64,000 nucleotides of DNA from Crocinitomix catalasitica ATCC 23190 (lineage in GTDB: Bacteria > Bacteroidota > Bacteroidia > Flavobacteriales_D > Crocinitomicaceae), in assembly GCF_000621625.1 (NCBI RefSeq), contig NZ_JHXV01000019.1, positions 1 through 64,000 on the forward strand, read 5' to 3'. The position numbers were made by a program, and so were the translations under genes. The number at the start of each line of letters is the position of its first letter. Within the stretch, counting starts at the first letter, position 1. Below, one piece after another: positions 18,866 through 27,867 of this stretch. Below the pieces are notes generated by a model, which was not told the DNA's origin, searched no databases, and worked only from the letters and a program-made list of their open reading frames with translations.

Positions 18866-19243
18866 TTATCCTTGTGCATTCTTAGCATCAATACTAAGTG
18901 TAGCATGAGGAACTAACTTCAATCTTTGTTTTTGTATAAGTTTTCCAGTAACTCTGCAAATTCCGTAAGTTTTATTCTCAATACGAATTAAGGCATTTTT
19001 CAAGTTTTGGATAAATTTCTCTTGTCTAACAGCTAATTGTGCCATTTCTTCACGAGAGATCGTTTCCGACCCATCTTCCATCATATTAAATGATCTTCCA
19101 GTATCATCAGTACCGTGATCATCACTGTGATCGAGCTGTCCTCTTAATAAATCTAAATCAAGTTTTGCTTCAACTAATTTCGCTTCGATCAACTCTTTGA
19201 ATTCGAGCAAATCAGCATCTGAATATCTTACCAAGTCTGCCAT
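18866..19243 (-). CDS. TraR/DksA-type protein without zinc-finger cysteines
   Basis: A 125-residue protein with the DksA layout: an N-terminal coiled-coil hairpin (about 8-95) and a C-terminal globular tip with YGICRVTGKLIQKQRL and VPHATLSIDAK. Classical DksA has four zinc-binding cysteines; this one keeps a single Cys, as I recall for the Bacteroidota versions. DksA-like proteins bind the RNA polymerase secondary channel and tune stringent-response promoters. A -7 box (TATATTTG, minus strand 19276-19269) lies upstream. Operon with lspA. Confidence 0.85.
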   Translation of the reverse strand: MADLVRYSDADLLEFKELIEAKLVEAKLDLDLLRGQLDHSDDHGTDDTGRSFNMMEDGSETISREEMAQLAVRQEKFIQNLKNALIRIENKTYGICRVTGKLIQKQRLKLVPHATLSIDAKNAQG

Positions 19244-19354
19244 TGTATACTATTAAATTATCAAAACGCAAATATAACCTAAATCTCATTAGATTAGACG
19301 AAGCAGATTGATTTTAACCGTAAAATTTTCTTTTTTTTAATATTGCCTACTAAA

Positions 19355-19379
19355 ATCGCTTCAAAGCGATGTATATTTG
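19355..19379 (+). promoter_or_regulatory. Promoter box with overlapping palindromic operator, nitroreductase gene
   Basis: The 16-base inverted repeat ATCGCTT-CA-AAGCGAT (19355-19370) ends one base before TATATTTG (19372-19379), a consensus -7 box 51 bases upstream of the ATG at 19431. A protein bound there would block the region between the -33 and -7 elements. Confidence 0.45.
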
Positions 19380-19430
19380 TACTAATACTGGTGTCAATTT
19401 GACTGTTTTTAAAGGATATGCACAGTAAAT

Positions 19431-20069
19431 ATGGAAAACAAAATAATCTCTTCGCTTCGTCAAAGGTATGCAACGCAATCCTTCGATTCAACAAAAATAT
19501 TAACAGAACAGCAAGTTGCATCAATTATTGAAGCTGTTAGACTCACCCCAACATCCTACGGATTACAATTAATGAAAGTAGTTGTTGTAGAAAACAAAGA
19601 AAAAAGAAAGGCTTTAGTCGGCGCATCATACGGACAGAAACAAGTTGACGAAGCTTCCCATTTATTCATTATTTGTCGTGAAGTAAAGATTAGTGAAGCA
19701 TTAATAAACGCTTATGTTCAAAACATTTCTAAAACGCGACAAATAGAACTAGATCAACTAATTGGATACAGAGACATGATGGTTCGTTCAATTTTAACAA
19801 TGCCGATTGAACAACAAAATCACTGGATGGAGAAGCAAGTATACATTGCTTTGGGTAATTTATTAAATGTCACAGCACTTTTAGATTTAGACGCCTGTCC
19901 AATGGAAGGGTTTTCAGTAGACCAATATATTGAAATATTAGATTTAAAATCATTAAATCTTGTACCAATAATCGCTGTTCCAATTGGACATAGACATCAA
20001 GATGACAGTAGATCAAAAGACAAAAAAGTACGCCGATCTATATCTGATTTTATGATACAAATTGATTAA
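19431..20069 (+). CDS. Nitroreductase family NAD(P)H-dependent oxidoreductase
   Basis: A 212-residue flavoprotein of the nitroreductase fold. N-terminal RYATQSFDSTK and LTPTSYGLQ match the FMN phosphate-binding region, MEKQVYIALGNLL the central helix, and ACPMEGF plus VPIIAVPIGHR the C-terminal FMN contacts. NfsB-like enzymes reduce nitroaromatics and quinones with NAD(P)H; the physiological substrate is unknown. A palindrome over its promoter suggests specific regulation. Confidence 0.88.
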   Translation: MENKIISSLRQRYATQSFDSTKILTEQQVASIIEAVRLTPTSYGLQLMKVVVVENKEKRKALVGASYGQKQVDEASHLFIICREVKISEALINAYVQNISKTRQIELDQLIGYRDMMVRSILTMPIEQQNHWMEKQVYIALGNLLNVTALLDLDACPMEGFSVDQYIEILDLKSLNLVPIIAVPIGHRHQDDSRSKDKKVRRSISDFMIQID

Positions 20070-20099
20070 TATAAAGAAGTAGAAAGGGGTAAGTTCTAT

Positions 20100-21893
20100 A
20101 TGTTTGAACATTTAAGAGATAAAATAAAACACATTCCAAATTTGCCTGGAATTTACCAATACTTTGATAAAAATGACGTCATCATTTATATTGGCAAAGC
20201 CAAAGATTTAAAAAAAAGGGTCTCATCCTACTTTAATAAATCGAATAATGACAGTGCTAAAACAGCAATTCTCGTTCGAAAGATAGTTGACATCAAATAT
20301 TTGGTTGTTGATACAGAATTAGATGCACTGCTTTTAGAGAATAACCTCATTAAAAAATACCTCCCGAAGTATAATATTCAATTAAAAGATGATAAAACAT
20401 ATCCTTGGATCTGTATTAAAAACGAACCGTTTCCGAGAGTGTTTTCTACCAGAAGAGTCGTAAAGGACGGTTCGGATTATTACGGTCCCTACGCATCTGT
20501 TAAGATGATGTATACTTTACTAGATTTAATCAAGGATGTTTACCCTTTGCGTACTTGTAAGTTGAATTTATCGAAACAAGAAATAGAGGCTAAAAAGCAC
20601 AAAGTTTGTTTAGAGTATCATATTGGCAATTGTTTAGGTCCATGTATCGGAGCCGAAACAACAGCCGATTATCAAAAATATATAGATGATATTAAATCGA
20701 TTCTAAAAGGAAATATTGGATCGGTTATCACAGAACTAAAAAGGTTGATGCGCCAATTTTCTGACGAACTAAAATTCGAAGAGGCATTGGAAGTTAAAAA
20801 CAAAATTAGCAGCCTACAAAATTATTATTCCAAATCGGCCATTGTTAGTCCTCGAATTCATAATGTGGATGTGATTAGCATGACTGAGGATGATAAATCT
20901 GCCTATGTCAACTTTTTAAAAATCAGCAACGGCTCCATCATTCATGGTCACACCGTAGAGGTTAAGAAAAAGCTAGATGAAACAGACGAAGAAATCATTT
21001 CGTTTGTTTTAATTGATATGCGCAATCGTTTTGGCACCGAATCAAAAGAGGTTATTACGGATGTCAAATTGAATAAAAATTTTGCAGATTTAACCATTAC
21101 GAATCCGATTAGGGGTGATAAAAAAGCACTTTTAGACTTGTCTCAAAGGAATTCTAAATTCTTTATGTTGGAAAAGCATAAACAAGTCAAATTGATTGAT
21201 CCCAATCGTCATACCGAACGAATTATGGAGACGATGAAAAAGGATTTAAGATTAAAGGAACTCCCACGTCATATAGAGTGTTTTGACAACTCGAATTTTC
21301 AGGGAACGAATGCTGTTGCTGCTTGTGTTGTATTCAGGGATGGTAAACCAAGCAAAAAAGAGTACAGGAATTTTAATATTAAAACAGTTGTTGGACCAGA
21401 TGATTTCGCATCGATGGAAGAAGTTATTTTTCGAAGATATCGTCGTCTTTTAGATGAAAACCAAGAACTACCTCAATTAATCATAATAGATGGAGGAAAA
21501 GGGCAGCTGAGTTCTGCCTTAAAAAGCATAGACAAATTAGGGTTAAGAGGAAAAATAACCGTGATCGGTATTGCCAAAAAATTAGAAGAAATATATTTCC
21601 CTGGAGATTCTATTCCAGTCTATATAGACAAACGTTCAGAATCGTTAAAAATCATTCAACATTTAAGAAATGAAGCCCATCGATTTGGGATTACGCACCA
21701 TAGAAATAAGCGAAGTAAAAATGCATTAGGAACAGAATTAACGAACATTCCAGGCATTGGTGAGAAAACCGCTGAACAATTAATTCAACACTTCAAGTCG
21801 GTTAAGCGCGTAAAAGAGGCGACTAAAAATGAATTAACAAAAGAGGTTGGACTTTCCAAAGCAACTTTATTGATAAAATATTTTAACCTATAA
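20100..21893 (+). CDS. uvrC: Excinuclease ABC subunit C
   Basis: A 597-residue nucleotide excision repair nuclease that makes both incisions in the UvrB-DNA complex. Domains in order: GIY-YIG nuclease (about 14-95; LPGIYQYF, IYIGKAKDLKKRV), UVR motif that binds UvrB (about 200-235), RNase H-like nuclease (ECFDNSNFQGTNAVAACVVF, PQLIIIDGGKGQL, about 385-510) and C-terminal helix-hairpin-helix (LTNIPGIGEKTAEQL). Full length. It starts 30 bases after the nitroreductase, so read-through is possible. Confidence 0.96.
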   Translation: MFEHLRDKIKHIPNLPGIYQYFDKNDVIIYIGKAKDLKKRVSSYFNKSNNDSAKTAILVRKIVDIKYLVVDTELDALLLENNLIKKYLPKYNIQLKDDKTYPWICIKNEPFPRVFSTRRVVKDGSDYYGPYASVKMMYTLLDLIKDVYPLRTCKLNLSKQEIEAKKHKVCLEYHIGNCLGPCIGAETTADYQKYIDDIKSILKGNIGSVITELKRLMRQFSDELKFEEALEVKNKISSLQNYYSKSAIVSPRIHNVDVISMTEDDKSAYVNFLKISNGSIIHGHTVEVKKKLDETDEEIISFVLIDMRNRFGTESKEVITDVKLNKNFADLTITNPIRGDKKALLDLSQRNSKFFMLEKHKQVKLIDPNRHTERIMETMKKDLRLKELPRHIECFDNSNFQGTNAVAACVVFRDGKPSKKEYRNFNIKTVVGPDDFASMEEVIFRRYRRLLDENQELPQLIIIDGGKGQLSSALKSIDKLGLRGKITVIGIAKKLEEIYFPGDSIPVYIDKRSESLKIIQHLRNEAHRFGITHHRNKRSKNALGTELTNIPGIGEKTAEQLIQHFKSVKRVKEATKNELTKEVGLSKATLLIKYFNL

Positions 21894-21922
21894 AAAAAGG
21901 CCTTCATTTCTGAAGACCTTTT
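21894..21922. terminator. Bidirectional terminator between uvrC and the glycine-rich operon
   Basis: AAAAGGCCTTCA and TGAAGACCTTTT pair across a TTTC loop with one mismatch. A and T runs on both sides make it suitable for both the plus-strand uvrC and the minus-strand gene ending at 21943. Confidence 0.82.
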
Positions 21923-21942
21923 CTACAATTTATTTGATGTAA

Positions 21943-23841
21943 TTAGTTTTTAATAATCGGAATCTCAACAGTCTTTTCTGCTTGTTGAATTTTCAAGATA
22001 TATTGTCCACTTTCAAAATCATTTAAAGCTATACGTGTTTGATTTAAATCACGCCCTATTAGCACTTCTTGACCTGTTATTGAATATAGCGTGAACGTAA
22101 ATTCGCCTTTTAAACTCACATTTACAACCTCGTTTGTTGGATTTGGGAATACATTAACCTCAATATCATTTAGCGATTCAACTCCTAATTGTGTTTCAAT
22201 AGTCATCGATTCTGAACCAGAACAAGTACCTGCATCTTTCACAACTACCACATAATCACCACCTGCAATTCCTGTTAAATCTTCTGTATCATCAAAATCA
22301 CCTGTACCATCATTATCCCAATCAAAAGTATATGGAGTTGTACCTCCAGTAACATCAATATCAATAGCTCCGTCATCGCCCATCACTTCTGCAGTTACAG
22401 TATAAGTAATTTCAATTGGTGCACCAACTGTTATGGTGATTTCACCTTCTGCTTCACATCCATTTTCATCTTCAATTTCAACTTCGTAAGTATACGTTCC
22501 GATGGTACCAATTGTGAAAGGAATACCATTTTCAACTGGGCTATCCCAATCATATTCAACACCACCTGTAGCGGTTAAAGTCACCTCATCACCTTCACAA
22601 ATAATAGTATTATCAGCTGTAATCACTAAAGATGGTTCAGGATGAACGACAACAGTCACTTCATCATCAGCAACACATCCAAATTCATCAGTTCCAGTCG
22701 CGATATAAGTATGCGTACCTTCTTCAGGATACAAAATACCTCTATCAGTTATATCACCTGGACCCCATTCGTATGTTTCAGCACCATCCCCATAAAGAAT
22801 TAAAGATTCACCTTGACATAATTCAGATGGAGCTGCGTTTGCAACAACTGTTGGGAAAGGACGCACATTAATTTCAACAACCGCATTACAATCATCTGGA
22901 CCAGTACTATTAGCTGTATAGAAATAAACCCCTGGAGCACCTGGAATAAATGGGACTCCATCTTCTACACCGTCTTCCCAAGAAATATCACCACCAGTAT
23001 CAGATTCAGCAGTTAATGTAATATATTCGTTAATACACGGATCATAATCTGTAACAGTTAGAGATAAATCATTACATAAAATTGTTATAATAACTTCCCC
23101 ATTACCTTCTCTTAGTCCAGCCATTGTTTCGCCGTCAACAAGTCCTTCAATATAAGAAGAACCTCCACCTGCTGAAGCTTGTCCTGCGCCAGATCCGCCA
23201 CCATACCAACCGCCACCGCCGCCGCCGTTGTGTGCATCACCTGGGCCACCACCTACTCCGAATGTTCCCCCAGTAGCAGCACCATAACAGCACCCTGCAG
23301 TTCCACCAGCAACTTGCGTTCCTCCGCCTCCACCAGTAAATTCATCCATATCTTCTCCTGCCAGTCCATTTAAACCACCTCCGTCACCACCATTACTTGG
23401 TGATGAACCAAAAGTCGCAGCTCCGCCACCTCCAGCAACAATCACACGATCATCTAATCCATAAGGTGCTTTTCGAACATCAGACGCTCCTCCACCAGAT
23501 CCAGCATAACTAGAACCTGATCGACCACCTCCATTAAATCCACCGGCTCCTATCGTAACTCCTTCTCCTCCTACATATATTTCTAAAACCTCACCTGGAG
23601 TAACAGTTAATTGTCCAACAGCATACCCCCCCTTTCCAGGAATTGGTGTAACTCCTCCAAAAACTCCTGTTCCTCCTTCTGCACCCCATGCTTCTACTTG
23701 AATTGATCCGACATCATCGGGAACTGTATAATACTGTACACTACCTGTATAAGAAAAAACCTCTTCTTGTGCAAACAAGAGATTCAATACTAAACCTTGG
23801 ATAGCGAATAATCCCAATACCGTTAATAATTTTGTTTTCAT
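21943..23841 (-). CDS. Glycine-rich secreted protein with T9SS type A sorting domain
   Basis: A 632-residue member of the glycine-rich family. Signal peptide 1-25 (LNLLFAQ), glycine-rich domain (about 26-265), three Ig-like segments (CNDLSLTVTDYDPCINEY; RPFPTVVANAAPSELC; HPEPSLVITADNTIICEG), an SprB-like repeat ([15 protein letters not shown]) and a type A sorting domain (VNVFPNPTNEVVNV to IPIIKN). Its glycine-rich part is the most divergent of the six, with a CC pair in GGTAGCCYGA and no RCG motif. It begins 3 bases after the gene ending at 23845, so the two are one transcript. Function unknown. Confidence 0.88.
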   Translation of the reverse strand: MKTKLLTVLGLFAIQGLVLNLLFAQEEVFSYTGSVQYYTVPDDVGSIQVEAWGAEGGTGVFGGVTPIPGKGGYAVGQLTVTPGEVLEIYVGGEGVTIGAGGFNGGGRSGSSYAGSGGGASDVRKAPYGLDDRVIVAGGGGAATFGSSPSNGGDGGGLNGLAGEDMDEFTGGGGGTQVAGGTAGCCYGAATGGTFGVGGGPGDAHNGGGGGGWYGGGSGAGQASAGGGSSYIEGLVDGETMAGLREGNGEVIITILCNDLSLTVTDYDPCINEYITLTAESDTGGDISWEDGVEDGVPFIPGAPGVYFYTANSTGPDDCNAVVEINVRPFPTVVANAAPSELCQGESLILYGDGAETYEWGPGDITDRGILYPEEGTHTYIATGTDEFGCVADDEVTVVVHPEPSLVITADNTIICEGDEVTLTATGGVEYDWDSPVENGIPFTIGTIGTYTYEVEIEDENGCEAEGEITITVGAPIEITYTVTAEVMGDDGAIDIDVTGGTTPYTFDWDNDGTGDFDDTEDLTGIAGGDYVVVVKDAGTCSGSESMTIETQLGVESLNDIEVNVFPNPTNEVVNVSLKGEFTFTLYSITGQEVLIGRDLNQTRIALNDFESGQYILKIQQAEKTVEIPIIKN

Positions 23842-23844
23842 ATT

Positions 23845-25836
23845 TTAATTTTTTACAACTTTAATTAATTTGGATGCATCCTTCGTTTTTACAGTTAAGT
23901 AATAAACTCCAGTTTCAAAATCACCTAAGTTCAATTTAGTTTGGTTTATAGCATTACCCAATGTTAAAACCGAACCATTCATGGCATGAAATTCATAACT
24001 AAATTGTCCTTCTACCTGTATAGTGATATGATCATTACTTGGATTCGGGAAAACATTAACTTCTAAATCTTTTAGTGTTTCAATTCCCAATTGCGTTTCA
24101 ATTGTCATCGATTCTGTATTCGAACAAGTACCTGCATCTTTAACAACCACGACATAATCACCTCCTGCAATTCCAGTTAAATCTTCAGAATCGTCAAAAT
24201 CACCAGTTCCATCATTGTCCCAATCAAAAGTATATGGCATTGTTCCTCCAGTTACATCAATATCAATAGCTCCGTCATCGCCCATCACTTCTGCAGTAAC
24301 AGTATAAGTAATTTCAATCGGTGCACCAACTGTTATGGTGATTTCACCTTCTGCTTCACATCCATTTATATCTTCAATTTCTACTTCATATGTATATGAA
24401 CCGATCTCATCAAGTGTAAAAGGAATACCATTTTCAACTGGGCTATCCCAATCATATTCAACGCCCCCAGTAGCGGTTAAAGTCACCTCATCACCTTCAC
24501 AAATAATAGTTTTATCAGCAGTTATAACTAAAATTGGTTCAGGATGAACAACCACAGTCACCTCATCATCAGCAACACAGCCAAACTCATCTGTTCCAGT
24601 TGCGATATAAGTATGCGTACCTTCTTCAGGATAGATCACATCACGATCTTCAATATCACCAGGACTCCATTCGTAAGTTTCAGCACCACCACCATATAAA
24701 ATCAATGATTCACCTTCACATAATTCTGAAGGTGTTGCGTTGGCTACAACTGTTGGAAAAGGGCGTACGTTAATTGTCACAATTCCTGCACAATCATCTT
24801 CACCTGTACTATTCACAGTATAAATATAGGTTCCAGGTGCTCCTGGAATAAAAGGCACACCATCTTCAACAGCATCTTCCCACGTTGTAATTCCTCCAGT
24901 TTCAGATTCAGCACTTAGCGTAATATATTCGTTAATACAAGGATCATAATCTGTTACCGTTAAACTTAAGGCAGAACAAGTAACTTCAATAATAACAGAA
25001 CCGTGCTCAGTACCAACACCTGCGATATTCTCTGGTGAAGTACCTCCATTATACGAACCGCCGCCACCGCCGCCGTTAAACTGACTTCCGATAGCTTCAC
25101 CGCCGCTACCCCCACCACTGTAGCCACCCCCGCCGCCGCCACCAACAGATCCACATCTACCATTATTACCACCTCCGCCGCCAAAGCCGCCATCAGCAGC
25201 AGTATCATCATCACCACCACCACTTCCACCTTCACCACCTAACAATGGTTTAACACCTCCAGTACAATAAACGGCACAATCATGTTCACTTCCATCATTC
25301 CCACTTGTTAACCAACCAGTTCCTCCACCAGCCCATGCTACTACAGCAGGAGTAGTTGCTCCATTTCCGTCAACACCTCCACCATCAGGCATTCCAGCAC
25401 CATCAGTTGCATCTTCTGTTAAAACAGCATCTAAACCATCTTCAAATTCTGATGATCTTCCGCCACCGCCACCACCACCGGCAGCTATTAATAATTCTTC
25501 CGTATCGTCTATCCAAACAAAAGACCCTCCACCTCCGGCACCAACATAACCTCCGTCATTTCCTTTCTCACCCACCAATATTTTGAGTGTTTGACCGGGA
25601 ACAACAATAAAATCACCAGCAATACTAGCTCCATCTCCTGCAGCACCGGCCTCACCTGTGACTCCAACTCCTCCTGCTGCTCCAACCGCAGTTATCCGGA
25701 TATTTGAAACACCGTCAGGAACTACGTAATCAACAATTTCTCCCGTATATTCAAAAGTTTCTTGTGTATATGCAAAGATTCCTTGAATAAATAAAAAAAT
25801 AATCAAGTAAGATTTAAGTAATAAGTTTTGCTTCAT
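23845..25836 (-). CDS. Glycine-rich secreted protein with T9SS type A sorting domain
   Basis: A 663-residue paralog and first gene of its operon. Signal peptide 1-25 (GIFAYTQ), glycine-rich domain with [19 protein letters not shown] as in the genes starting at 1722 and 29895, three Ig-like segments, an SprB-like repeat and a type A sorting domain (VNVFPNPSNDHITI to IKVVKN). The Ig-like and SprB parts are nearly identical at DNA level to those of the other three genes in this cluster. Translation of the following gene begins 3 bases after this stop. Confidence 0.88.
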   Translation of the reverse strand: MKQNLLLKSYLIIFLFIQGIFAYTQETFEYTGEIVDYVVPDGVSNIRITAVGAAGGVGVTGEAGAAGDGASIAGDFIVVPGQTLKILVGEKGNDGGYVGAGGGGSFVWIDDTEELLIAAGGGGGGGRSSEFEDGLDAVLTEDATDGAGMPDGGGVDGNGATTPAVVAWAGGGTGWLTSGNDGSEHDCAVYCTGGVKPLLGGEGGSGGGDDDTAADGGFGGGGGNNGRCGSVGGGGGGGYSGGGSGGEAIGSQFNGGGGGGSYNGGTSPENIAGVGTEHGSVIIEVTCSALSLTVTDYDPCINEYITLSAESETGGITTWEDAVEDGVPFIPGAPGTYIYTVNSTGEDDCAGIVTINVRPFPTVVANATPSELCEGESLILYGGGAETYEWSPGDIEDRDVIYPEEGTHTYIATGTDEFGCVADDEVTVVVHPEPILVITADKTIICEGDEVTLTATGGVEYDWDSPVENGIPFTLDEIGSYTYEVEIEDINGCEAEGEITITVGAPIEITYTVTAEVMGDDGAIDIDVTGGTMPYTFDWDNDGTGDFDDSEDLTGIAGGDYVVVVKDAGTCSNTESMTIETQLGIETLKDLEVNVFPNPSNDHITIQVEGQFSYEFHAMNGSVLTLGNAINQTKLNLGDFETGVYYLTVKTKDASKLIKVVKN

Positions 25837-25923
25837 AGCATGAATTTTAAATTTTTATTAAAATACAAATATTATCCGGAATCAGCTTTACTATCTCGCC
25901 AATTTTCAACCTTTTAACCAAAA

Positions 25924-25948
25924 AAAAGCCTCCAGAACTGGAGGCTTT
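25924..25948 (-). terminator. Terminator between the two glycine-rich operons
   Basis: AAAGCCTCCAG-AA-CTGGAGGCTTT is a perfect 11-bp stem with A residues on its left, so it terminates minus-strand transcription just after the gene ending at 25963. It separates the operon 29895-25963 from the operon 25836-21943. Confidence 0.88.
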
Positions 25949-25962
25949 AATGAATAAATTAA

Positions 25963-27828
25963 TTATTGCTTAATTACGGGAATTTCAACAATATTAACAC
26001 CTTGTTGAATTTTCAAAATATATTGCCCTTTCTCAAAATCATTCATTGATATAAACGTTTGATCGAAATCCTGTCCTAATAAAATTTCTTGTCCTGAAAT
26101 TGAATACAGTGTATAGGTAAATTCACCTAATAAATTAACATTCAAAATATCACTTGTTGGATTAGGAAACACATTCACTTCCAAACCATTTAATAATTCA
26201 AGACCTAATTGCGTTTCAATTGTCATTGATTCTGTACCTGAACAAGTACCAGCGTCTTTTACAACAACGACATAATCACCACCTGCAATTCCAGTTAAAT
26301 CTTCAGGATCGTCAAAATCACCAGTTCCATCGTTATCCCAATCGAAAGTATATGGCACTGTTCCTCCAGTTACATCAATTTCAATAGCACCATCATCTCC
26401 CAATACTTCTGCAGTAACAGTATAAGTAATTTCAATTGGAGCGCCTACAGTAATTGTGATTTCACCTTCAACTTCACAACCGTTGACATCTTCCATTTCA
26501 ACTTCATATGTAAAAGATCCAACAGCATCTATTGCGAAAGGTATGCCGTTTTCAACTGGACTATCCCAATCATATTCGACACCTCCACTTGCAGTTAGCG
26601 TAACCTCATCTCCTTGACAAACAACAGTTTTATCAGCAGTTATAACTAAAATTGGTTCAGGATGAACAACCACAGTCACTTCATCATCTGCAACACAACC
26701 AAATTCATCTGTTCCAGTAGCAATATAAGTATGCGTTCCTGCTGCAGGATAAATCACATCACGATCAGCTATATCTCCAGGACTCCATTCGTAAGTCTCT
26801 GCACCACCTCCATATAAAATCATTGATTCGCCTTCACATAATTCAGTCGGCGCAGCATTTGCTATAACTGTTGGAAAAGGACGTACATTAATTTCAATAA
26901 CAACTGAACAATCTTCAGGACCTGTACTATTTACTGTATAAGAATATAAACCTGGAGCTCCTGGTATAAATGGCACACCATCCTCTACACCATCTTCCCA
27001 TGATATTTCACCACCAGTTTCAGATTCGGCAGTTAACGTAATATATTCGTTAATACAAGGATCGTAATCAGTTACTGTTGTTAACAGCGGAAAACATAAA
27101 GCAGTTATAATAACTTGACCTGGACCGGCGTTCGCACCTGGTGTATTATCTTGATCTTCACCTGCGTTATAAGAACCGCCGCCACCGCCACCGCCAGTAC
27201 CATCACCACTAAACATTCTCACTCCGCCACCACCAGAATAACCGCCACCAGCACCCCCAGCAAAAGTTGTACCAACACTTGCTCTACAATGAATTGCTCC
27301 ACCGGGAGAACCTTCACCATCTTCACCAGCTGAAAACCAACCGCCGCCGCCGCCTGTTCCCCACTCTCGCTCGCCAGCCTCACCACCTTCACCACCAACT
27401 CCTCCTGGACTACCAATATGAATTGGTGGAGCCGTTCCATCTTCCGTTATAACAGCGTCTCCACCATCAGTATCTCGGCCACCTCCGCCACCACCAGCAG
27501 CAATCATTAAAGTACCATCTTCACGAGCTACATACGATCCATCACCTCCTGCATTCAGACCAGCGGGATTTCCACCAGCATAAATAGTCAATTCTTCACC
27601 TGGCACAACTGCAAAAGTTCCAATCATAATAGATCCAGAACCTCCAACACCACCATTATCGGTTCCTTTGGCCCCTTTGACTTCTAATTGAATTGAACCA
27701 ACTCCTCCCGGAATTGTGAAAATAATCTCATCCCCTGTATAGTCGATTGTTGCCAATTGACCATAACTTATACTTGAAAATGAAATTCCAAGTAAAACAA
27801 ACAATGTAAAAAAGTAATTTTTTTTCAT
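25963..27828 (-). CDS. Glycine-rich secreted protein with T9SS type A sorting domain
   Basis: A 621-residue paralog and second gene of its operon, 39 bases after the gene ending at 27868. Signal peptide 1-23 (SSISYGQ), glycine-rich domain (about 24-250) closer in layout to the gene at 138 (no RCG motif), three Ig-like segments, an SprB-like repeat and a type A sorting domain (VNVFPNPTSDILNV to IPVIKQ). Its sorting domain closely resembles that of the gene ending at 21943, the second gene of the other operon, which supports duplication of the pair. Confidence 0.88.
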   Translation of the reverse strand: MKKNYFFTLFVLLGISFSSISYGQLATIDYTGDEIIFTIPGGVGSIQLEVKGAKGTDNGGVGGSGSIMIGTFAVVPGEELTIYAGGNPAGLNAGGDGSYVAREDGTLMIAAGGGGGGRDTDGGDAVITEDGTAPPIHIGSPGGVGGEGGEAGEREWGTGGGGGWFSAGEDGEGSPGGAIHCRASVGTTFAGGAGGGYSGGGGVRMFSGDGTGGGGGGGSYNAGEDQDNTPGANAGPGQVIITALCFPLLTTVTDYDPCINEYITLTAESETGGEISWEDGVEDGVPFIPGAPGLYSYTVNSTGPEDCSVVIEINVRPFPTVIANAAPTELCEGESMILYGGGAETYEWSPGDIADRDVIYPAAGTHTYIATGTDEFGCVADDEVTVVVHPEPILVITADKTVVCQGDEVTLTASGGVEYDWDSPVENGIPFAIDAVGSFTYEVEMEDVNGCEVEGEITITVGAPIEITYTVTAEVLGDDGAIEIDVTGGTVPYTFDWDNDGTGDFDDPEDLTGIAGGDYVVVVKDAGTCSGTESMTIETQLGLELLNGLEVNVFPNPTSDILNVNLLGEFTYTLYSISGQEILLGQDFDQTFISMNDFEKGQYILKIQQGVNIVEIPVIKQ

Positions 27829-27867
27829 AACATTAGATAATTTTTAAATAATTAAATTTTCATGGCT

